Of a stretch of 40,880 bases of DNA, positions 11,881 to 17,955 are shown in pieces. The stretch's first letter is position 1. Each line of letters begins with the position of its first letter. The notes beneath the pieces are model-generated. The model ran no database searches. It was not told where the DNA came from and saw only the letters and a list, made by a program, of their open reading frames with translations. Made by a program: the position numbers and the translations under genes. Source of the DNA: an uncultured Pelagibacteraceae bacterium (GTDB lineage Bacteria; Pseudomonadota; Alphaproteobacteria; Pelagibacterales; Pelagibacteraceae); the NCBI GenBank assembly GCA_902619495.1, contig CACNEM010000006.1:1-40880 (forward strand). Reading direction: 5' to 3'.

Positions 11881-11957
11881 GGGCCTGTAGCTCAGTTGGT
11901 TAGAGCAGTACACTCATAATGTATTGGTCCCAGGTTCGAGTCCTGGCGGGCCCACCA
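11881..11957 (+). tRNA. tRNA with CAU anticodon (Ile2 or elongator Met)
   Basis: 77 nt including an encoded CCA. The acceptor stem GGGCCTG/CGGGCCC pairs with one T-G wobble, the D arm is GCTC-AGTTGGTTA-GAGC, the anticodon stem is GTACA/TGTAT with loop CTCATAA (anticodon CAT at 11915-11917), and the T arm is CCAGG-TTCGAGT-CCTGG. It is not the initiator: position 1 pairs normally and the three-GC anticodon stem is missing. Pairs C4-G69 and C5-G68 match those of E. coli tRNA-Ile2, where they help lysidine synthase (TilS) recognition, so Ile2 reading AUA is as likely as elongator Met. Sequence alone does not settle it. Confidence 0.93.
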
Positions 11958-11959
11958 CA

Positions 11960-12553
11960 TTAATTCTTGTTAACGAAATCCTCTAATTTACTTATGAGAA
12001 TTCCAATATCATTATCATTTGAATTTAGTATTGAAGCAAACTCCTCTTTTTGAGTTCTAGCTAAACTTAATCCCTCAACAATTAAATCTCTTATTAATGG
12101 TTTTTCAGGATTTTTTGTATAAACTCTCCAATCAATTTTGATCTCTGGACCGTTGTCTGGCAAAACTTTAGAATTTACTATAGTGTAATTTGAACTTTTT
12201 TTATCATCACCAATAATTTCAAATCTACTTGATGAATAATCTGAAAGTCTTGAAGTTAAGCTTTTCAAAAAATAACTTCTGAAAACGTTTTGAAATTTGG
12301 CTACGTCTTGTTCATTTAAGGTCTTTCTTATATCTCCAAGTGTGTATAAACCTAATGCATTTATATCCACATTATCCAATGCGATTTTTTCAATATAAAG
12401 TGATTTTTCTTCCTTATTTAAATCTTTGTCAGATAAAGTCTTTATAGAATCGTTGACTAATTCGGATATAAAATCTCTTGGATTTGAGCTGTAGGCCCAT
12501 AGAGACGAATACAAAAATGAAAATGAAATAAGAATAAGAATAGCTTTTTTCAT
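11960..12553 (-). CDS. mlaC: Phospholipid-binding periplasmic protein MlaC (Ttg2D family)
   Basis: Periplasmic carrier in the Mla pathway, which moves phospholipids between the outer-membrane MlaA and the inner-membrane MlaFEDB transporter. 197 residues: a signal peptide (MKKAILILISFSFLYSSLWA, residues 1-20) and one MlaC/Ttg2 domain with the typical FQNVFRSYFLKSLTSRLSDY segment, a KIDWRVY strand and LIRDLIVEGLSLARTQKEEF near the end. It lies 7 bp downstream of mlaA and is certainly cotranscribed with it. Genes for the MlaFED transporter are not in the window. The stop is 2 bp from the end of the convergent tRNA. Confidence 0.92.
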   Translation of the reverse strand: MKKAILILISFSFLYSSLWAYSSNPRDFISELVNDSIKTLSDKDLNKEEKSLYIEKIALDNVDINALGLYTLGDIRKTLNEQDVAKFQNVFRSYFLKSLTSRLSDYSSSRFEIIGDDKKSSNYTIVNSKVLPDNGPEIKIDWRVYTKNPEKPLIRDLIVEGLSLARTQKEEFASILNSNDNDIGILISKLEDFVNKN

Positions 12554-12560
12554 TTAAACG

Positions 12561-13304
12561 TTATTTATCTAAATTTCCCCAGTCATCCTGATCTTCTGAA
12601 GAGTTTTTGACCTCATTTTTTCTTTTTTGTAGATAAACACTTTTTATAGAAGAGTATAAATCAATAGAGTTTTTTTCTAAACTCGTGAAATTTAAATCAT
12701 TCTCTGCTCTAAAATTTATGGCAGTTGCTCCCTTAACTGAATAATAATCTAATGCATTTCCCGAGGTGCTTAAAATTTCATGCTCTCTAATCGTCATAAT
12801 TGCAAATGGATCAATAAATGAGTCAGCAAGTAAACCAATCGAATCTCTTACAGTTGTAGGACCTAATATTGGTAAAACAAAATAGCAACCTGTTCCAATA
12901 CCATAAGTTCCTAAAGTTTGACCAACATCTTCTTTATGAGAGTTTAATCCTAATTTTTCAGCAGGATTAAAAATTCCTAGAACTCCTACGGAAGTATTAA
13001 CAATAAAACTTCCCATAGAGTGCCCAAGTTGATTAATATTTCCTTGTAATATATTGTTTGGTATAGACAAAAGTGTTCCGATGTTAGATGTAAAATTATT
13101 TGTGCTTACTTTTATTGGTTCAGGTAATTTATTAAATCCTTTAGCAATTGGCTCCAAAATAGCATCATCCAGAGCCATATTAAATTTAAAAATCGCTCTA
13201 CTTGTATTTTCAAAACATTCACTAGTCGCTTTCGCTTGCAGAGAAAAAAGTCCAACTAGGAGTATGAACGAGGTAACAATTAGCTTTAAATTTTTTAAAA
13301 TCAT
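12561..13304 (-). CDS. mlaA: Outer-membrane lipid asymmetry protein MlaA (VacJ family)
   Basis: Extracts mislocalised phospholipids from the outer leaflet of the outer membrane and hands them to MlaC. 247 residues. The VacJ fold is recognisable: an N-terminal FENTSRAIFKFNMALDD motif, then PEPIKVSTNNFTSNIGTLLSIPNNILQG, then GQTLGTYGIGTGCYFVLPILGPTTVRDSIG and the DPFAIM region. The N terminus is a clear signal sequence ending near SLQAKA, but no Cys sits in a proper lipobox (the first Cys, in TSEC, lacks the L-x-x-C pattern), unlike E. coli MlaA, which is a lipoprotein. The last ~30 residues are acidic and probably disordered. First gene of the mlaA-mlaC pair. Confidence 0.93.
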   Translation of the reverse strand: MILKNLKLIVTSFILLVGLFSLQAKATSECFENTSRAIFKFNMALDDAILEPIAKGFNKLPEPIKVSTNNFTSNIGTLLSIPNNILQGNINQLGHSMGSFIVNTSVGVLGIFNPAEKLGLNSHKEDVGQTLGTYGIGTGCYFVLPILGPTTVRDSIGLLADSFIDPFAIMTIREHEILSTSGNALDYYSVKGATAINFRAENDLNFTSLEKNSIDLYSSIKSVYLQKRKNEVKNSSEDQDDWGNLDK

Positions 13305-13326
13305 ATAAATAAGGTATATATATATT

Positions 13327-13339
13327 TATAATCTATAAT
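13327..13339 (+). promoter_or_regulatory. Two tandem perfect TATAAT hexamers upstream of the amidase
   Basis: TATAAT occurs at 13327-13332 and again at 13334-13339, in the 100-bp gap between divergent mlaA and the amidase gene. No convincing -35 lies 16-18 bp upstream, and the region is so AT-rich that chance matches are likely. It could drive the amidase and the following rnpB. The rest of the gap shows alternating TA repeats only. Confidence 0.3.
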
Positions 13340-13404
13340 CTATATAAAATTTAGCTTAAAAATGGTCATAATTAGTGACGATAATGATTATAATTTATAA
13401 ATTA

Positions 13405-14139
13405 ATGAAAAAAAAAATTGATCTTTCCCCTAATTGTTCAAAGAAATCAAGGATAAAAAAACATATAATTTTTGTGATTATTCATTACACAGGAATGCAA
13501 TCTGAAATTGAATCTCTTAAAAGGCTTAAAAATCCAAAATCAAAAGTTAGCGCGCATTATTTAATCAATAGAAGAGGATTTATTACTCAAATGGTTAAAG
13601 ATGAGAAAATCGCTTGGCATGCTGGAAAGTCTAAATGGAAAAATTATAAAAATTTAAATAAAAATTCGATAGGTATAGAGCTTGTTAATAAAGGACATAA
13701 ATTTGGGTACCAAAATTTTACTAAAATTCAAATAAGAAATTTATTAAGATTATGTAAGTTTCTTAAAAAAAAATTTAAGATTAGTAGAGAAAACTTTCTA
13801 GGTCATTCTGATATAGCCCCACTACGAAAAATTGATCCTGGTGAAAAATTTCCTTGGAAAGTAATGAGCGAACATAATTGTGGTATTTGGTATAAAAAGG
13901 GTAGAAAGGGAATTAATTATTCAAATAAAAAAAAGATGCAAAATATTTTTTTTAAGAATATTTTTAAAATTGGGTACAGATATTTTTCTGTCAAAATCAG
14001 ACGAAAAAACGATAGACATATTATTAAAACTTTTCAGCAAAGATACTTGCCAAGGAAAGTCACAGGTAAAATTGATCAAAAAACACTTGAAATTAGCAGT
14101 TTATTAGCCAATAAGGTTTTTCTTGAAAAATCAAATTAA
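13405..14139 (+). CDS. N-acetylmuramoyl-L-alanine amidase, AmpD/AmiD type (Amidase_2) with PG-binding-like tail
   Basis: Zinc amidase expected to cleave the bond between muramic acid and L-Ala in peptidoglycan or recycled anhydromuropeptides. Domain 1 (residues ~20-150) has the zinc ligand His27 in FVIIHYTG, the SAHYLINRRG motif, IAWHAGKSKW, and the second zinc His and the Asp in FLGHSD and KIDPGEKFPW. A C-terminal segment (RHIIKTFQQRY, then TGKIDQKT) resembles a PG_binding_1 repeat. Starts at 13375 (GTG) and 13384 (ATG) are possible, but the ATG at 13405 (MKKKIDLSPN) puts the domain at the usual distance. No signal peptide is visible, suggesting a cytoplasmic recycling role (inference). Next to rnpB and the dcw cluster. 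Confidence 0.88.
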   Translation: MKKKIDLSPNCSKKSRIKKHIIFVIIHYTGMQSEIESLKRLKNPKSKVSAHYLINRRGFITQMVKDEKIAWHAGKSKWKNYKNLNKNSIGIELVNKGHKFGYQNFTKIQIRNLLRLCKFLKKKFKISRENFLGHSDIAPLRKIDPGEKFPWKVMSEHNCGIWYKKGRKGINYSNKKKMQNIFFKNIFKIGYRYFSVKIRRKNDRHIIKTFQQRYLPRKVTGKIDQKTLEISSLLANKVFLEKSN

Positions 14140-14153
14140 TTCAATTAATAGTT

Positions 14154-14517
14154 GATCGCTAGATAATTGGATGTTCGCTGTATGATTTATTACAGAGGAA
14201 AGTCCGGGCTCCGTAAAGACACAGTGCCAGTTAATGACTGGCGAAGGTGACTTCAGGGATAGTGCCACAGAAAATAAACCGCCTTATCGAGGCAAGGGTG
14301 AAACGGCGAGGTAAGAGCTCACCGGTTTTTTGGTAACAAAAAACGCAAGGCAAACCCCACTGGGAGCAAGGTTAAATAGAGAAGGCAATGCGTAAATACG
14401 CTAAAAACAGTCTTTAGTTCGTCTTCTGGGTTAACCGCTTGAACTTAAATGCGAATTTAAGTCTAGATAAATGACATCTTCAATGACAGAACCCGGCTTA
14501 CAGATTGTCTAGCAATC
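14154..14517 (+). ncRNA. rnpB: RNase P RNA, bacterial type A
   Basis: Catalytic RNA of ribonuclease P, which matures tRNA 5' ends. Diagnostic conserved blocks are present: GAGGAAAGTCCGGGCTC near the 5' end (14194-14211), GGTGAAACGGCGAGGTAAGAG in the middle, GGCAAACCCCACTGGGAGCAAGG, and ACAGAACCCGGCTTACAG near the 3' end. The ends are set by the P1 helix: 14158-14168 (GCTAGATAATT) pairs with 14503-14513 (GATTGTCTAGC) through two T-G wobbles, and three more pairs extend it past a C-A mismatch to 14154/14517. Length is about 360 nt, normal for the group. Boundaries may be off by a few bases. No clear intrinsic terminator follows. Confidence 0.96.
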
Positions 14518-14562
14518 CAAAATGAATGTTCCCTTTTTGTACTTTATTGCAGATTCAATGTA

Positions 14563-14590
14563 TTGACTAATTTATAAAAACCCATACTAT
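14563..14590 (+). promoter_or_regulatory. Predicted sigma70 promoter of the mraZ-ftsZ dcw operon
   Basis: TTGACT (14563-14568, 5 of 6 to consensus) and TACTAT (14585-14590, matching the key first, second, fifth and sixth bases) are 16 bp apart. The predicted start is near 14597, giving a leader of about 59 nt before mraZ. The -10 lies between two of the CCCAW repeats described for the MraZ box, so repressor binding would cover it. Confidence 0.55.
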
Positions 14591-14605
14591 CCCAAATTAT
14601 CCCAT
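14581..14605 (-). promoter_or_regulatory. Putative MraZ-binding box: three CCCAW repeats at 10-bp period
   Basis: CCCAT (14581-14585), CCCAA (14591-14595) and CCCAT (14601-14605) recur with an exact 10-bp step; on the other strand they read TGGG-N6-TGGG-N6-TGGG. Known MraZ operators upstream of dcw clusters are three or four direct TGGG-containing repeats with this helical period. The box covers the -10 and start site of the promoter above, ending 50 bp before the mraZ ATG, fitting autorepression. Binding itself is inference. Confidence 0.65.
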
Positions 14606-14655
14606 AATGGAGGGTGATTTGAAAATAATTAAGAATATAAGGTTTTTATATAAAA

Positions 14656-15120
14656 ATGTTTTTATCAAGTTTCGAGAACAAAATAGACAAGAAAGGTCGA
14701 GTATCTGTGCCAGCTACTTTTAGATCACATCTTAACTCTATGGGTTATAATGGCTTTATAAGCTATCCATCTTTTAACCATACAGCTTTAGAGGCATGCT
14801 CTCAGGATAGAATTGAAAAATTATCAAATACAATAGACTCTCTTAATCCGTTTGAGGAAAAAAGAGATTATTTTGCAACTTCTGTTTTATCAGAAAGTGA
14901 AAATCTTCAATTTGATACTGAAGGCAGAGTTTCAATTTCAGAAAAATTATTAAGCCATGCCAAAATTAAAAATAATGTCTTATTTGTTGGGTTAGGGAAA
15001 ACATTTCAAATTTGGGACCCTAAAAATTTTGATAAATTTAAAACTCTTGCTAGAAAAAAGGCTTTTCAAAATAGATCTAATTTAAAGTGGGAAAACAAAC
15101 AGAAAGGGGAGGTATTATGA
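14656..15120 (+). CDS. mraZ: Transcriptional regulator MraZ
   Basis: DNA-binding regulator that in E. coli and Mycoplasma controls its own dcw operon. 154 residues with the two SpoVT/AbrB-like half-domains: DKKGRVSVPATFR at ~11-23 and DTEGRVSISEKLL at ~92-104, each with the typical D-x-x-G-R-[VI] signature. Length is normal. It is the first gene of the long co-directional dcw run and lies downstream of a promoter overlapped by TGGG repeats. Its TGA stop overlaps the ATG of ftsZ (ATGA), so the regulator and the main division protein are translationally coupled here, an unusual pairing. Confidence 0.96.
   Translation: MFLSSFENKIDKKGRVSVPATFRSHLNSMGYNGFISYPSFNHTALEACSQDRIEKLSNTIDSLNPFEEKRDYFATSVLSESENLQFDTEGRVSISEKLLSHAKIKNNVLFVGLGKTFQIWDPKNFDKFKTLARKKAFQNRSNLKWENKQKGEVL
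15106..15113 (+). promoter_or_regulatory. Strong Shine-Dalgarno sequence of ftsZ
   Basis: GGGGAGGT (15106-15113) lies 3 nt before the ftsZ ATG at 15117, inside the mraZ coding end. It contains GGAGGT, a long match to the 16S rRNA 3' end, whereas most starts inspected in this window have little or none. It decides the ftsZ start over the in-frame GTG- or ATG-like codons upstream. Confidence 0.6.
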
Positions 15121-16622
15121 GCATAAATGTCGGCGGCGGTGAGTTAAGGGAGTTAAAACCTAGAATACTAGTAGTTGGAGTAGGAGGAGCTGGGGGAAAT
15201 GCTATTAATGCAATGATTGAAGCAGGAATGCAAGGAGTCGAATTTGTTGCAGTAAATACTGATGCACAAGATTTAAAAATGAGCAAGGCAGATGCAAAAA
15301 TACAAATAGGTATGAATTTAACTAAGGGACTCGGTGCTGGAGCAAAGCATGATATTGGTCAAGCCGCAGCTGATGAGTCTATAAATGAAATAGTAAATTA
15401 TATTCAAGGTAGTAATATGGTTTTCATCGCTTCAGGAATGGGAGGTGGAACTGGCACTGGTGCCTCTCATGTTATTGCGAGAGCTGCAAGAGAAATGAAT
15501 ATTTTAACTGTAGGTGTTACTACATTACCATTTTCATATGAGGGCCCTAAAAGAATGAGAAGAGCAATTGCAGGTCTAGAAGAATTGAAAAAATATTTAG
15601 ATACTACGATTGTAGTTCCTAATCAGAATTTATTTAAAATTGCTAACGAAGCAACTGGGTTTGAAGAGTCATTTAGCTTATCAAATGATGTTCTAAAGCA
15701 CGGAGTACAAAGTATAACTGATCTAATGGTAAGACCTGGGATGATCAATTTAGATTTTGCTGATGTTGAAACTGTCATGAACTCAAGTGGAAAAGCAATG
15801 ATGGGTACAGGTGAAGCTGATGGAGAGAATAGAGCTATGGCCGCAACCGAGTTAGCTTTAAATAATCCGTTAATTGATGAATATTCTTTACAAGGAGCAA
15901 AAGGATTGCTTGTAAATATAACTGGTGGAAGTGACATTAAACTTTTTGAAGTTGATGCGGCCGTAAACAAGATCAGAGCTGAGGTAGATCCCGAAGCAGA
16001 ATTGATATTTGGTGCAATAAAAGATGAAACTATGAATGGTAAAATAAGAGTTTCAATTGTAGCTACATCTCTAAAAGGTTCTACAATTTCATCAGAATCA
16101 AGACCAATTCTGAATATTGTAAGTAATTCAAATAATAGAAATAATTTTTCTGAAAATTTGTTTTCAAAAAATAGTATTGAACAAAATGTTATGAGCTCAA
16201 TCGAGGGCGCAAACGCTTTGAAGCTTGACGAAAGTTACGAAATAAAAAATAACGAAGAACAAAATGCGCTAATAGATAGCTTCGAAAGAAACGAGGAAAA
16301 CCAGATTGCAGAAAATTCAATTAACAAATCTCATTCAGCAGATGAAATTCCCTCTGGTGTATCTATTGAAAGTACCACATATATAGAAAACAATTTAGAA
16401 AATGACACCTTAAATGAGAACGTAATCACTGACAATAATTTTGATCAAGAAAATATAAAAGAAGAATTTACTCCTAAACTTTTCAATGAGGAAAATAATG
16501 ATTTCGATAACTCTGAGGAAAAGGATTTAAGAGAGAATAATGAAACAGATCAATTATTCGATCAAGAGCTAAAAGAAGAGGATTTTGAAATTCCTGCATT
16601 TCTAAGAAGACAGAAGTTTTAA
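15117..16622 (+). CDS. ftsZ: Cell division protein FtsZ
   Basis: Tubulin-like GTPase forming the Z-ring at midcell. 501 residues. The GTP-binding domain includes VVGVGGAGGNA (~19-29), the tubulin signature GGGTGTG (109-115) and the GTP-hydrolysing T7 loop NLDFADVE (~218). The C-terminal subdomain ends near VSIVATSLKG. A linker of ~160 Asn/Glu-rich residues, long for the family, leads to the C-terminal conserved peptide FEIPAFLRRQKF, which binds FtsA and other anchors. The start is the ATG overlapping the mraZ stop and is preceded by a strong SD. Its place between mraZ and rsmH differs from the usual site between ftsA and lpxC. After its stop only an 18-bp gap with a 10-bp palindrome (16621-16630) precedes rsmH. 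Confidence 0.98.
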   Translation: MSINVGGGELRELKPRILVVGVGGAGGNAINAMIEAGMQGVEFVAVNTDAQDLKMSKADAKIQIGMNLTKGLGAGAKHDIGQAAADESINEIVNYIQGSNMVFIASGMGGGTGTGASHVIARAAREMNILTVGVTTLPFSYEGPKRMRRAIAGLEELKKYLDTTIVVPNQNLFKIANEATGFEESFSLSNDVLKHGVQSITDLMVRPGMINLDFADVETVMNSSGKAMMGTGEADGENRAMAATELALNNPLIDEYSLQGAKGLLVNITGGSDIKLFEVDAAVNKIRAEVDPEAELIFGAIKDETMNGKIRVSIVATSLKGSTISSESRPILNIVSNSNNRNNFSENLFSKNSIEQNVMSSIEGANALKLDESYEIKNNEEQNALIDSFERNEENQIAENSINKSHSADEIPSGVSIESTTYIENNLENDTLNENVITDNNFDQENIKEEFTPKLFNEENNDFDNSEEKDLRENNETDQLFDQELKEEDFEIPAFLRRQKF

Positions 16623-16640
16623 TGATCATTTTTAAAAAAA

Positions 16641-17651
16641 ATGAAAACCCAAACTACATCACTGGAATTTTCCCATTTTCCAGTAATGTTGAGCGAAGTA
16701 ATTCATATTTGTTCACCTAAAAAGGGTGGACTATTTGTTGATTGCACATTTGGAGGTGGAAATTATTCAAATGCGATTCTTGAATTTCCAAAAACTAAAG
16801 TAATTGCTATCGACAGGGATAAAGCCGTGATTTCAATTGCAAAAAATCTTCAGAAAAAGTTTAAAAATAGATTTCAATTTCATCAATCAAAATTTAGCCA
16901 AATAGATACAATTTTAAATAGTGAAGTTGATGCAATTATTTTTGATCTTGGTCTTTCATCTATACAATTAAGAGATCTAAAAAGAGGTTTTTCATTTAAA
17001 TCTAGAGATAAATTAGACATGCGGATGGGACTCACTGAATTGTCAGCACTAGAAGTTATTAATAACGTTAATGAGAAAAAACTAAAATTAATTTTAAAAA
17101 TTTTAGGTGATGAAAAAGAAGCATCAAAAATTGCAAAAAATATTGTTAAGGCTCGACAGGAAAAAAAAATTACCAAGGTTGATGAATTAGTTGAAATTAT
17201 AGAAAAGAGTAAAAAAAAAAATTATTCTTCAAAAATAAATCCAAGCACTAAAACTTTTCAAGCTTTGAGAATCTTTGTTAATAAAGAAATTACAGAGCTG
17301 ATGGAAGGAATTACAAAAGCGACACAACTATTGAAACCTGGCGGAAGGATTATAATTGTTAGTTTTCACTCAATCGAAGATAAGATAGTAAAATTTTTTT
17401 TTAGTAATTTTTCTCAAAATAAATCTAAACCCTCAAGATACTTACCAGAAGAGATTAATAATAATTCTTTTTTATTTGAAAATTACAATAAGAAAGCAAT
17501 AAAACCCTCAATAAATGAAATAAACAAAAATAACCCATCACGTTCTGCGAAACTAAGATTTGCCACAAGAAGTAAAAATAAGTTTGTTTATCCTGCGAAT
17601 TTGTTTTCAAAATTTAATAAATATATAGATATCGAGGCTCACAATGCTTAA
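16641..17651 (+). CDS. rsmH: 16S rRNA (cytosine-1402-N4)-methyltransferase RsmH
   Basis: Methylates N4 of C1402 in the ribosomal P-site region (older name mraW). 336 residues. It begins with FSHFPVMLSEVI, the family's first motif, followed by the SAM-binding DCTFGGGNYS loop, IAIDRDKAVI, the DLGLSSIQLRDLKRGFSF motif, DMRMG, and the C-terminal TFQALRIFVNKE and IIVSFHSIEDKIVKFFF blocks. An in-frame A11 tract (17211-17221) encodes part of a Lys run. Normally directly behind mraZ; here ftsZ intervenes. Its 3' end overlaps the ftsL-like gene by 8 bp. Confidence 0.97.
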   Translation: MKTQTTSLEFSHFPVMLSEVIHICSPKKGGLFVDCTFGGGNYSNAILEFPKTKVIAIDRDKAVISIAKNLQKKFKNRFQFHQSKFSQIDTILNSEVDAIIFDLGLSSIQLRDLKRGFSFKSRDKLDMRMGLTELSALEVINNVNEKKLKLILKILGDEKEASKIAKNIVKARQEKKITKVDELVEIIEKSKKKNYSSKINPSTKTFQALRIFVNKEITELMEGITKATQLLKPGGRIIIVSFHSIEDKIVKFFFSNFSQNKSKPSRYLPEEINNNSFLFENYNKKAIKPSINEINKNNPSRSAKLRFATRSKNKFVYPANLFSKFNKYIDIEAHNA

Positions 17652-17955
17652 ACTTAAAATAATTGTTTCAGTTTTAATTTTTTCATTTTTATTAATTTCA
17701 ACATCTACAATAAAAAATCAAACTAGGGAAATAGAAAAAAAAATTTTTAGTTTAAACAATAAAATTTTGAATAAAGAAAAAGATTTAAATGAGTCGCAAT
17801 TAGACTTCTCTTATCTAACATCACCTTCAATGATTGAGAAAAAAATAGAATATTTAGATATAAAGAATTACTTTCCAATGAATTATTCAAATATTTTTTT
17901 AAGTATCTCAAATTTCTTAGAACTGGAAAATAAATATGCAATTCAAAAAAACTGA
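17644..17955 (+). CDS. ftsL: Cell division protein FtsL-like
   Basis: Small bitopic divisome protein, 103 residues: a single N-terminal membrane segment (KIIVSVLIFSFLLISTST, residues ~4-21) followed by a periplasmic coiled coil (EIEKKIFSLNNKILNKEKDLNESQ region, ~30-55) and the tail LDFSYLTSPSMIEKKI, which resembles the alphaproteobacterial FtsL end. Sequence conservation in this family is low, so the name relies on topology, size and location between rsmH and ftsI, where FtsL is nearly always found. It would form a complex with FtsQ/FtsB and activate FtsW-FtsI. It overlaps rsmH by 8 bp and ftsI by 20 bp. Confidence 0.85.
   Translation: MLKLKIIVSVLIFSFLLISTSTIKNQTREIEKKIFSLNNKILNKEKDLNESQLDFSYLTSPSMIEKKIEYLDIKNYFPMNYSNIFLSISNFLELENKYAIQKN

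Noticed and set aside
14518-14562. Intrinsic terminator after rnpB
   Set aside because: A T-run is present (14534-14538) but no stable GC stem precedes it.
16621-16630. AATGATCATT palindrome between ftsZ and rsmH as a regulatory site
   Set aside because: Only 10 bp and AT-rich; too short to separate from chance.
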